A stretch of DNA of 48,597 nt from DATFRX01 sp035630615. GTDB taxonomy: Bacteria; Actinomycetota; Actinomycetes; Propionibacteriales; Nocardioidaceae. The stretch covers positions 1-48,597 of the forward strand of contig DASQKI010000068.1 in assembly GCA_035630615.1 (NCBI GenBank), read 5' to 3'. The notes under the pieces are model-generated. The model ran no database searches and was not told where the DNA came from. It saw only the letters and a list, made by a program, of their open reading frames with translations. Both the position numbers and the translations under genes were made by a program. Of this stretch, positions 17,280-24,896 are shown in pieces (the stretch's first letter is position 1; each line of letters begins with the position of its first letter).

Positions 17280-18062
17280 ATGACCGAGTATGCGCATCAA
17301 GAGCTGGGTGGGACCTTCGGACATGTCGGAGTCGCGACGGCGTACGAGCACCGGGCGCCGTATCCGTCGGAGGTGTTCGACGTACTGGTGGGGCTGATCG
17401 CGGACGAACCGGCGACCGTTCTCGATCTCGGCGCGGGTGAGGGCGCGATCGCTAGGCCGCTGGCGACCCGTGTCGATCGGGTCGACGCGCTCGACATCTC
17501 AGCCGCGATGGTCGAGGCCGGTCGGGAGCGCCCCGGCGGCGATCAGCCCAATCTTCGATGGGTCGAGGGCGCCGCCGAGACGGCCGAGCTGGCCGGCCCG
17601 TACGCGCTCGTGACCGCCGGCGCCAGCCTGCACTGGATGGAGTGGGCGACGACCATGCCCCGGCTCGTCAAGGTCATGACGCAGCCGGCCCAGCTCGCCG
17701 TCGTCGAGCACGGGCCGCGGGGCGTGCCGTGGCGGGACGCGATCACCGAGGTGATCCGGCAGCACTCGCGCAGCCAGGGTTACGACACGCGGTTCGACAT
17801 CGTGGACGCACTGCGCGACCGCGGACTCTTCGAGCCCGGAGGCAGCGTCGAGACGGAGCCGACGCCCTTCCGGCAGGCGGTCACCGACTACGTCGAGCAG
17901 TTTCACTCCAGGGCGTCGCTGGCCCGCGAGCACATGTCGCCGGAGGAGGCGGCAGCGTTCGACCGGGCCGTCGAGGATGTCGTCCGGCCGTACGCCGTCG
18001 ATGGACTTCTCGAGTTGCCGGTCGTCGCGTCGATCCGCTGGGGGCGTCCGCTGGCTCCGTAG
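17280..18062 (+). CDS. Class I SAM-dependent methyltransferase
   Basis: 260 residues of the Methyltransf_11/25 type. Motif I is VLDLGAGEGAIARPLA near residue 45, the acidic residue VDALDISAAMVEAG follows at about 68, and ALVTAGASLHWMEW is the motif-II region with the SLHW pattern common in this subfamily. Acts in the cytosol. The substrate is unknown. It is set apart from the carnitine-type operon by a strong palindrome, and I see no functional link to its neighbours. Confidence 0.8.
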   Translation: MTEYAHQELGGTFGHVGVATAYEHRAPYPSEVFDVLVGLIADEPATVLDLGAGEGAIARPLATRVDRVDALDISAAMVEAGRERPGGDQPNLRWVEGAAETAELAGPYALVTAGASLHWMEWATTMPRLVKVMTQPAQLAVVEHGPRGVPWRDAITEVIRQHSRSQGYDTRFDIVDALRDRGLFEPGGSVETEPTPFRQAVTDYVEQFHSRASLAREHMSPEEAAAFDRAVEDVVRPYAVDGLLELPVVASIRWGRPLAP

Positions 18063-18090
18063 ACCGACTCGGTTTCGCTACGGTCGCCCT

Positions 18091-18567
18091 GTGATCAAGC
18101 ACGCGACGGCCAGCGTTTTCGTCATGCACCGCGACGAGGTGGGCTGGCGCACCGGACTCGTCTTGCATCCGGTGTTCGACCTGTGGATCATGCCCGGCGG
18201 TCACATCGATCCCGACGAGGACCCACCACAGGCGGCGCTTCGCGAGGTCACCGAGGAGACCGGCCTCGGCGCAGTCCGGCTGCTGCCGATGCATCGCCCG
18301 CCGGCCGTCGTCGAGATGCCGACCGCCCGGCCGGTGATGCTGCCATGGTGGCTCCTCGAGCACCCCGTCGACGGCGACAACCATCTCGCGCAGCCGCATC
18401 TCCATGTCGATCACAAGTACGTGGCCGTCGCCGACACGACAACGCCGATCACCCCGCCGGAGCACCCGTTCGCGTGGTATCGCCCCGACGAGCTCGACAA
18501 CCTGCCGATGTTCGACGACGTCCGGCTGATCGTCGGTGCCGTGGTCGCCGAGCTCGGTCAGCGATAG
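18091..18567 (+). CDS. Nudix hydrolase
   Basis: 158 residues. The Nudix box is complete (G-x5-E-x7-REVTEETG, about residues 35-57), preceded by LWIMPGGHID. Such enzymes hydrolyse nucleoside diphosphate derivatives; the substrate is not evident. GTG 18091 is preferred over upstream in-frame starts that lie inside the methyltransferase gene. A TACGGT box at 18079-18084, 6 bases before it, fits a leaderless transcript. Its 3' end overlaps the convergent acyl-CoA dehydrogenase gene by 10 bases. Confidence 0.85.
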   Translation: MIKHATASVFVMHRDEVGWRTGLVLHPVFDLWIMPGGHIDPDEDPPQAALREVTEETGLGAVRLLPMHRPPAVVEMPTARPVMLPWWLLEHPVDGDNHLAQPHLHVDHKYVAVADTTTPITPPEHPFAWYRPDELDNLPMFDDVRLIVGAVVAELGQR

Positions 18568-19721
18568 AGCTCGCGGGCGATGATCGAGCGCTGTACTTCG
18601 CTCGCGCCCTCGTAGATCCGGGCCGCCCGTACGTCGCGGTAGAGATGCGCCAGCCGGTGCTCCGACTCGAGTGCCCGCGCGCCGTGGATCTGGATCGCGG
18701 CGTCGACGACGTATTGCGCGGTCTCGGTCGCGTAGAGCTTCGCCATCGCCGACGTACGCGTCACGCCCGGCCGGCCCGCGTCATAGGCCGCAGCCGCCCG
18801 ATAGACGAGCAGCCGCGCCGCATCGACCCGCGTCGCCATCTCGGCCAGCGGATGGCTGACAGCCTGCATGTCCCGCAGCGGTGCGCCGAACGCCTTTCGC
18901 GTCTCCGCATGCGCGATCGCCGCGTCGAGCGCCGCCTGTGCCATGCCCACCGCATAGGCGCCGACGCTCGGGCGGAACCGGTCGAGGGTTCGCATCGCGA
19001 CCACGAACCCGCGATCGGGCTCGCCCAGCACCTCGCCTGGCTCGATCCGTACGCCGTCGAACACCAGCCGGCCGATCGGATGCGGAGACACCAGGTCGAC
19101 CGGCTCGCCGGACAGGCCTGGCCGATCGCCGGGTACGACGAAGGCACTGACGCCCTTGGCGCCGACGTCGGGAGTCGTGCGGGCGAATACCGCATAGACG
19201 TCGGCGTCGGGAGCATTTGAGATCCAGACCTTCTCGCCGGACAGCCGCCAGCCGTCGCCGTCCGGCTCGGCAGCCAGGCTCAGCGCGGCCGCGTCGGATC
19301 CGGCCTCGGGCTCGGTCAACGCGAACGCGGCGATCGCCTCGCCGGCCGCGATCGCCGGCAGCCAGCGTTCGACCTGAACCGACTGGGCGGACTGCAGGAT
19401 CGGATAGGCGCCGAGGCCCTGGAGCGCCAACGCGGTCTCCGCCTCGGTGGTCACGGTCGCGAGCGCCTCCCGCAACAGGCACAGGTCGAACGCCGCCGCC
19501 TCGCGGGTCGTCACGCCATCGCGTACGCCGGGAAACAGCCGATCCAGCAAACCGAGGTCGCCCAACGCCTTGACCAGCGGCCGATTGACCCGACCCGGCG
19601 TGCCTTGTTCGGCGAGCGGCGCGAGCGTCTCGGCCGCCATCCGGCGCACGTCGTCGACGAGCCGCTGCTGCTCGTCAGTGAGCTCCCAGGCCCCTACGTA
19701 GTCGGATGTCACGGTGGTCAC
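18558..19721 (-). CDS. Acyl-CoA dehydrogenase
   Basis: About 387 residues with the three acyl-CoA dehydrogenase domains. FAD/substrate signature stretches are AAFALTEPEAGSDAAAL, GEKVWISNAPDADVYAVFART, DRFRPSVGAYAVGMAQAALD, QIHGARAL and RIYEGASEVQRSIIARELY, which contains the usual late catalytic-loop sequence YEGASEVQ. It would introduce a double bond into an acyl-CoA and pass electrons to ETF. GTG 19721 overlaps the stop of the enoyl-CoA hydratase as GTGA; GTG 19733 is an alternative. The pair is divergent from the monooxygenase/reductase at 20712 and may finish beta-oxidation of its ring product. Confidence 0.9.
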   Translation of the reverse strand: MTTVTSDYVGAWELTDEQQRLVDDVRRMAAETLAPLAEQGTPGRVNRPLVKALGDLGLLDRLFPGVRDGVTTREAAAFDLCLLREALATVTTEAETALALQGLGAYPILQSAQSVQVERWLPAIAAGEAIAAFALTEPEAGSDAAALSLAAEPDGDGWRLSGEKVWISNAPDADVYAVFARTTPDVGAKGVSAFVVPGDRPGLSGEPVDLVSPHPIGRLVFDGVRIEPGEVLGEPDRGFVVAMRTLDRFRPSVGAYAVGMAQAALDAAIAHAETRKAFGAPLRDMQAVSHPLAEMATRVDAARLLVYRAAAAYDAGRPGVTRTSAMAKLYATETAQYVVDAAIQIHGARALESEHRLAHLYRDVRAARIYEGASEVQRSIIARELYR

Positions 19722-20548
19722 CGCCCCCGCCACTCGGGCGACCGCTTACCGGTGAACGCGGCGTGAAACTCCCGGTAGTCCTCGCTCTTCATGAGCAGCG
19801 CCTGGGTCACGGCCTCGAGCTCCACGCTCGCCGACAGGCTCATGTCGAGCTCGCGCGACAGCAGCATCTTGGTCTGGGCGTAGGCCTTGGCGGGACCCTC
19901 GGCGAGCCGCTTCGCCAGCGCCTCGGTCGCCGAGTCGAGATCGGCGTCGTCGACCAGATGGGTCACCAGACCGATGCGGTCGGCCCGCTCGGCGCCGATC
20001 GAGTCGCCGAGCATGAGGAGCTCAGTGGCGCGGCCGAGTCCGACCAACCGAGGCAGCAAGTAAGCCGCGCCCATGTCGGCGCCGGCGAGGCCGACCTTGG
20101 TGAAGAGGAACGCAAATTTCGCTGACCTGGCCACGATGCGGAAGTCGCTGGCCAAGGCGAGCACCGAGCCGGCGCCGGCGGCAGTCCCGTGGATCGCCGC
20201 AACGATCGGGATCGGCGTCTCCCGCATCGCTCGGACCACGTCGCCGGTCATGCGGGTGAAGTCGAGGAGCTGGTCCGGACGCATGTCGAGGGTGGCGCCG
20301 ATGATGTCGTGGACATCGCCACCGGAGCAAAACGCTCGGCCCTCGCCCTTGAGGACCAGCACTCTCGTGTCGTCGCGATGCGGGAGCTCGGCGAGGAGAT
20401 CACGGAGATCGGCGTACGCATCGAACGTCAGCGCGTTGAGCTTGTCGGGTCGGGTGAACGTCACCGTCGAGACGCCGTCCGGTCGCCGGTCGAGTCGGAA
20501 GTGCCGCCAGTCGTCGGTGAACGGCACCGATCCGCGATGCGGGCTCAT
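19718..20548 (-). CDS. Enoyl-CoA hydratase/isomerase family protein
   Basis: 276 residues of the crotonase fold. Oxyanion-hole stretches are GRAFCSGGDVHDI (about 68-80) and HGTAAGAGSVLALASDFRI (about 113-131). FLFTKVGLAGADMGAAYLLPRLVG is the usual region around the second acid residue, here with aspartate. Family members hydrate, isomerise or hydrolyse ring-derived CoA thioesters. First gene of a two-gene minus-strand operon with the dehydrogenase, with GGAGGTGTC before ATG 20548. Confidence 0.88.
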   Translation of the reverse strand: MSPHRGSVPFTDDWRHFRLDRRPDGVSTVTFTRPDKLNALTFDAYADLRDLLAELPHRDDTRVLVLKGEGRAFCSGGDVHDIIGATLDMRPDQLLDFTRMTGDVVRAMRETPIPIVAAIHGTAAGAGSVLALASDFRIVARSAKFAFLFTKVGLAGADMGAAYLLPRLVGLGRATELLMLGDSIGAERADRIGLVTHLVDDADLDSATEALAKRLAEGPAKAYAQTKMLLSRELDMSLSASVELEAVTQALLMKSEDYREFHAAFTGKRSPEWRGR

Positions 20549-20571
20549 GGCGACACCTCCTGGGTCGCGGC

Positions 20572-20626
20572 TTGGCGCGGGGGTCCCCTACGCCAAACCT
20601 ATTGGCACTGGGGACCCCTGCGCCAA
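20572..20626. promoter_or_regulatory. Two tandem 25-bp inverted repeats (operator pair)
   Basis: Two 25-base palindromic elements lie at 20572-20596 and 20602-20626 with a 5-base spacer. Both begin TTGGC, carry a GGGG(N)CCCC centre (GGGGTCCCC, GGGGACCCC) and end GCCAA. A degenerate third half (CTGGCGCAG, 20633-20641) follows. They sit in the 163-base gap between the divergent hydratase and monooxygenase genes, ideal for a repressor acting on both. The cognate regulator cannot be named; the PaaX-type protein at 308-1132 is one candidate. Confidence 0.7.
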
Positions 20627-20711
20627 ACCCGACTGGCGCAGCCTTCCCCAGTAGACTCGCGTCCTTGCGTCCGATTGACGGTCGTCGCCAACGCAGCATA
20701 CCGTCGAGTAC

Positions 20712-23066
20712 GTGCGGATCGCAGTCACCGGCGGCGGACCGGGCGGGCTGTACTTCGCCGCGCTCGCGAAGCAGCTCGGCCCGCACCACGACATCACCGT
20801 GTGGGAACGCAACGCCGCCGACGACACGTTCGGCTTCGGAGTCGTCTTCTCCGACGAGACCCTGGGCGGCATCGAGCATGCCGACCCGGCCGTGCTCGGC
20901 GCGATGGAGGCCGAGTTTGCCCGCTGGGACGACATCGACGTCCACGTCAAGGGCGAGGTGCTCACCAGCGGCGGCCATGGCTTCGCCGCGATGAGTCGCA
21001 AGCGGCTACTCGAGATCCTGCAGGGACGCTGTCGCGAGCTCGGGGTCGCCGTCCACTTCACCACCGACGCGCCCGACGCCGACACGCTCGCCGCGACCCA
21101 CGACCTCGTCGTCGCGGCCGACGGGGCCAACTCCGCGACCCGCGCCCGATTCGCCGACACGTTCCGGCCGACCCTCGACACGCGCCGCTGCCGCTACATG
21201 TGGCTCGGCACCGACCTGGTGTTCGACGCGTTCAAGTTCTACATCCGCGAGACCCCGTACGGCGTCATGCAGATCCACGGCTATCCGTACGACGCACACG
21301 GCAGCACGTTCATCGTCGAGACGTCTGCTTCAGGTTTCGGTGAAACACCACCTGGGGTCGACTTCAAGCCGGGGGAGTCCGACTGGGGCTCGATCGAACG
21401 CATCCGCGAGCTGTTCGCAGACGTCCTAGGCGGCCATGCCATCCACGCGAACAACTCCAAGTGGATCCGTTTCACGACCGTACGCAACGAGACCTGGCGA
21501 CACGGCAACGTCATCCTGCTCGGCGACGCCGCCCACACCGCGCACTTCTCGATCGGGTCCGGCACCAAGCTCGCGATGGAGGATGCGCTCGCCCTCGCCG
21601 CCTGCATCCACGAGCACGACGACATCGCCACGGCTCTCGCTGCGTACGAAACCGAACGCCGTCCGGTCGTCCTGTCGACCCAACGGGCGGCGCAGGCCAG
21701 CCTCGAGTGGTTCGAAAACCTCGGGCAATACGTCGACCAGGAGCCGATGCGGTTCGCGTTCAACATCATGACCCGGAGCCGGCGGGTGACCTACGACAAT
21801 CTCCGCCTACGCGACCACGACTTCGTCGACCGGGCCGACCAATGGTTCGCCGACCACGAGAAGCGTCGCGGTCACGGCGACGGTGACGTCCGGCCGCCGA
21901 TGTTCCAGCCACTCCGGCTGCGCGGGGTCGAGCTGGTCAACCGGATCATCGTGTCGCCGATGGACATGTACGTCGCGATCGACGGAATGCCCAACGACTT
22001 CCACTACACGCACCTCACCGGCAAGGCACTCGGCGGAGCCGGCCTCGTCATGACCGAGATGGTCTGCGTGTCACCCGAGGGCCGCATCTCGCCGGGTTGC
22101 TGCGGCCTGTGGACCGACGAGCAGGGCGCCGCCTTCGAGCGCATCGTCGACTTCGTGCACCGCGAGACCGACGCCAGGCTCGGACTGCAGCTCGGTCACT
22201 CCGGGCGCAAAGGCTCGACCAAGCTGATGTGGGAGGGCATCGACGAGCCCCTTCCGTCCGGCAACTGGCACGTGATCGCGCCGTCGCCGCTGCCATACCA
22301 ACCCGGCGTCAACCAGGTGCCACGCGAGCTCACCCACGACGATCTGACTGAGGTCAAGCAACAGTTCATCGACGCCACACGCCGAGGCATCGATGCCGGT
22401 TTCGACCTGCTCGAGCTGCATTGCGCCCATGGCTATCTGCTGTCGAGCTTCATCTCACCGGTGAGCAACCAGCGCGACGACGGGTACGGCGGCTCGCTCA
22501 CCAATCGGCTGCGCTACCCGCTCGAGGTGTTCGCCGCGATGCGCGAGGTGTGGCCGGACGATCTGCCGATGACGGTACGCATCTCCGCCACCGACTGGGT
22601 CGAGGGCGGCATCGAGGTCGACGACGCGGTCCAGATCGCCGAGGCGTTCGCGGCCGCCGGTGCCGACGCGATCGACGTCTCGACGGGACAGGTCACGCCC
22701 GACGAGCAGCCCGCGTTTGGCCGGTCGTACCAGACGCCGTTCGCCGACGCGATTCGCAACCGGACCGGCATCGCGACCATCGCGGTCGGCGTCATCTCGT
22801 CGTACGACGACGTCAACTCGATCGTCCTGGCCGGCCGGGCCGACCTCTGCGCTCTGGGCCGGGCGCACCTCTACGACCCGAACTGGACGCTGCACGCGGC
22901 GGTCGAGCAGGACTACGACGGCCCGGGCGCCCGGTGGCCGATGCCCTGGCGGGCCGGCCGCCGCAAGCCGCAGACCGGGCGCTCCGACGGGCCGAAGCCC
23001 CGGCTCCAGCTCGTACGCGAGGGCGACCCCGGCATCCGCCACGCCCGCTGGCGCCCGTACCGCTGA
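20712..23066 (+). CDS. Fused flavin monooxygenase/old yellow enzyme (2-aminobenzoyl-CoA monooxygenase/reductase type)
   Basis: 784 residues. Residues 1-385 are an FAD aromatic hydroxylase (GGGPGGLYFAALAKQLG at the start, VVAADGANSATRARF, VILLGDAAHTAHFSIGSGTK). Residues about 395-770 are an FMN old-yellow-enzyme barrel (FQPLRLRGVELVNRIIVSPM, QLGHSGRKGS, ELHCAHGYLLSSFISP, ADLCALGRAHL). This fusion and length match 2-aminobenzoyl-CoA monooxygenase/reductase of Azoarcus evansii, which hydroxylates and then reduces the CoA-bound ring. Databases often label relatives salicylyl-CoA 5-hydroxylase. GTG 20712 starts the FAD motif. The exact aryl-CoA substrate is inferred. Confidence 0.88.
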   Translation: MRIAVTGGGPGGLYFAALAKQLGPHHDITVWERNAADDTFGFGVVFSDETLGGIEHADPAVLGAMEAEFARWDDIDVHVKGEVLTSGGHGFAAMSRKRLLEILQGRCRELGVAVHFTTDAPDADTLAATHDLVVAADGANSATRARFADTFRPTLDTRRCRYMWLGTDLVFDAFKFYIRETPYGVMQIHGYPYDAHGSTFIVETSASGFGETPPGVDFKPGESDWGSIERIRELFADVLGGHAIHANNSKWIRFTTVRNETWRHGNVILLGDAAHTAHFSIGSGTKLAMEDALALAACIHEHDDIATALAAYETERRPVVLSTQRAAQASLEWFENLGQYVDQEPMRFAFNIMTRSRRVTYDNLRLRDHDFVDRADQWFADHEKRRGHGDGDVRPPMFQPLRLRGVELVNRIIVSPMDMYVAIDGMPNDFHYTHLTGKALGGAGLVMTEMVCVSPEGRISPGCCGLWTDEQGAAFERIVDFVHRETDARLGLQLGHSGRKGSTKLMWEGIDEPLPSGNWHVIAPSPLPYQPGVNQVPRELTHDDLTEVKQQFIDATRRGIDAGFDLLELHCAHGYLLSSFISPVSNQRDDGYGGSLTNRLRYPLEVFAAMREVWPDDLPMTVRISATDWVEGGIEVDDAVQIAEAFAAAGADAIDVSTGQVTPDEQPAFGRSYQTPFADAIRNRTGIATIAVGVISSYDDVNSIVLAGRADLCALGRAHLYDPNWTLHAAVEQDYDGPGARWPMPWRAGRRKPQTGRSDGPKPRLQLVREGDPGIRHARWRPYR

Positions 23067-23114
23067 AGTTGTCAGGCACATGTTGAGCCAGGGCTCGATA
23101 CGTGCCTGACAACT
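23067..23114. terminator. Intergenic palindrome after the monooxygenase gene
   Basis: Perfect 13-base arms AGTTGTCAGGCAC (23067-23079) and GTGCCTGACAACT (23102-23114) start at the base after the monooxygenase stop. There is no T run. The outer AGTTGTC/GACAACT is shared with the palindrome at 24005-24057 on the other side of the next gene. Confidence 0.55.
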
Positions 23115-23135
23115 CCGCTGGGGGATGATGCCCGG

Positions 23136-24002
23136 ATGCGCTTTTCGATCAACCTCCCGAACTTCGGCGACTTCGCGGACGCCCGCACGGTCGCGACCGT
23201 CGCCGCGGCAGCGGAACAGACCGGCTGGGACGGCTTGTTCGTCTGGGACCACGTCGTGCACGACAAGCGCCAGCGCCGAGGCCAACCGTTCGGCGACCCG
23301 TGGATGCTGCTCACCGCGGCGGCATTGGCGACGTCCCGACTCCGGCTGGGCACGCTCCTGACCCCGCCCGCGCGACGACGACCGGAGCAGCTCGCCCGCC
23401 AGGTGGCCACCCTCGACTCGATCAGCGGCGGCCGGGTGATCTTCGCCGCCGGCCTCGGCGGACCGATCGAGGACGAGTACGGCAGCTTCGGCGAGACGAC
23501 CGACCCGGTCACGCTCGCCGAGCGCCTCGACGAAGGGCTGGAGTTGCTGGAGCGCTACTGGTCCGGCGAGCCGGTCGACCACGAGGGCAAGCACTTCGTC
23601 GCCCGCGACGTCAGCCTGCTGCCCGCCACGGTGCAGCGCCCGCGGCCGCCGATCTGGATCGGCGGCTTCTGGCCGCACAAGAGACCGATTCGCCGAGCGG
23701 CTCGCTGGGACGGCGTCGTGCCTCTGTTCGCCGACGCCCGACACGGACACATCCCACCGCTCGACCAGGTGCACGACCTCGTCGAGTACGTCGGCCGCCA
23801 CCGCGACGGTCGGCCCGAGCCGTACGAGATCGTCCTCGGCGGTGCCACCCCCGGCGATCCCGCGCGGGCGCGCGACATGATCGGGCCGCTGGCCGACGCC
23901 GGTGCGACCTGGTGGGACGAACGGCAGCTCCAGACCAGCGAGGATCTCCACCGACTCGAGCCGGTCCTGCGCCGCATCGAACACGGCCCGCCCGCGCTGT
24001 AG
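23136..24002 (+). CDS. LLM-class (luciferase-like, F420-type) oxidoreductase
   Basis: 288 residues with the bacterial-luciferase TIM barrel: FSINLPNFGDFADARTV, WDGLFVWDHV, AALATSRLRLGTLLTPPARRRPEQLARQVATLD, and GRVIFAAGLGG, PPIWIGGFWP. Actinobacterial members of this type mostly use F420 and some use FMN; the sequence alone does not decide. The gene stands alone between two palindromes that share arms, in the same direction as the monooxygenase. It may supply a reduction step in the aromatic pathway, or be unrelated. Confidence 0.85.
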   Translation: MRFSINLPNFGDFADARTVATVAAAAEQTGWDGLFVWDHVVHDKRQRRGQPFGDPWMLLTAAALATSRLRLGTLLTPPARRRPEQLARQVATLDSISGGRVIFAAGLGGPIEDEYGSFGETTDPVTLAERLDEGLELLERYWSGEPVDHEGKHFVARDVSLLPATVQRPRPPIWIGGFWPHKRPIRRAARWDGVVPLFADARHGHIPPLDQVHDLVEYVGRHRDGRPEPYEIVLGGATPGDPARARDMIGPLADAGATWWDERQLQTSEDLHRLEPVLRRIEHGPPAL

Positions 24003-24004
24003 CC

Positions 24005-24057
24005 CCGAGTTGTCGGCCGCTATCCGCCCTGGGGGCCATATGGCGCTGACAACTCGG
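24005..24057. terminator. Intergenic palindrome after the LLM gene
   Basis: Arms CCGAGTTGTC (24005-24014) and GACAACTCGG (24048-24057), with further imperfect pairing inside (GGCCGC against GGCGCT). It begins 2 bases after the LLM stop. Outer arm sequence is shared with 23067-23114. Confidence 0.5.
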
Positions 24058-24106
24058 CTGGGTGAGGCCGTACGATCCCAGGAAGCGTCGACCCAAGGGA
24101 GCAGCG

Positions 24107-24880
24107 ATGTCGACCCTCTCCACACTCACGTCCGCCCTGGCGTCGGGGTCGGTCGAGGTCATTGACCTCACCGCGCCCCTCGCCGCCGACACCCCGAAGA
24201 TCCAGTTGCCGCCGGAGTTTGGCCAGACCTCCGCGTTCGAGATGGAGGAGATCAGCCGGTACGACGACCGCGGCCCGGCGTGGTACTGGAACAACTTCCG
24301 TACCGGCGAACACACCGGCACCCACTTCGACGCACCCAACCACTGGGTCACCGGCAAGGACCGCGACGACGTCGCCTCGGTGCCGGTCGCGAACCTGATC
24401 GCGCCGGCGGCCGTGCTCGACTTCTCGCTCGCCGCCGCCGACGACCCGGACTTCCTGCTCGAGGTCGACCACATCACCGCCTGGGAGCGCGAACACGCGC
24501 CGCTGCCCGACGGCGGCTGGCTGTTCTATCGCACCGGTTGGGACGCCCGGTCGCATTCGCAGGAGGAGTTCCTCAACGCCGACGACTCCGGGCCGCACAC
24601 ACCCGGCCTATCCCCGCAGTGCGCCCAGTGGCTGGCCGAGGAGTCGCCCGTGATCGGGCTCGGCGTCGAGACGGTCGGCACCGACGCGGGCGCCGCCCCA
24701 GGCTTCGAGCCGATGTTTCCGTGCCACTCGCTGATGCACGGGGCCGGCAAGTACGGTCTGACCCAGCTGCAAAACCTCGCGCAGCTGCCGCCGACCGGCG
24801 CGCTGATCATCGCGAGCCCGCTGCGCATCGTCGGTGGCTCCGGCAGTCCGGCCCGTGTGCTTGCGCTGGTCGAGCGCTGA
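24107..24880 (+). CDS. Metal-dependent cyclase-family hydrolase (isatin hydrolase/kynurenine formamidase type)
   Basis: 257 residues of the cyclase family (PF04199). The metal motif H-x3-H-x-D-x3-H is intact as H69, H73, D75 and H79 in HTGTHFDAPNH. IDLTAPLAADTPKI opens the fold, and WLFYRTGWDAR and GLGVETVGTDAG follow. The group contains isatin hydrolase (isatin to isatinate) and bacterial kynurenine formamidase; both lead towards anthranilate. The next gene, 16 bases on, is a ThDP enzyme that could act on isatinate, an aryl 2-oxo acid, which favours isatin hydrolase. That is inference from context. ATG 24107 has AAGGGAG before it. Confidence 0.75.
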   Translation: MSTLSTLTSALASGSVEVIDLTAPLAADTPKIQLPPEFGQTSAFEMEEISRYDDRGPAWYWNNFRTGEHTGTHFDAPNHWVTGKDRDDVASVPVANLIAPAAVLDFSLAAADDPDFLLEVDHITAWEREHAPLPDGGWLFYRTGWDARSHSQEEFLNADDSGPHTPGLSPQCAQWLAEESPVIGLGVETVGTDAGAAPGFEPMFPCHSLMHGAGKYGLTQLQNLAQLPPTGALIIASPLRIVGGSGSPARVLALVER

Positions 24881-24896
24881 CCCAGGCGTCGACATC

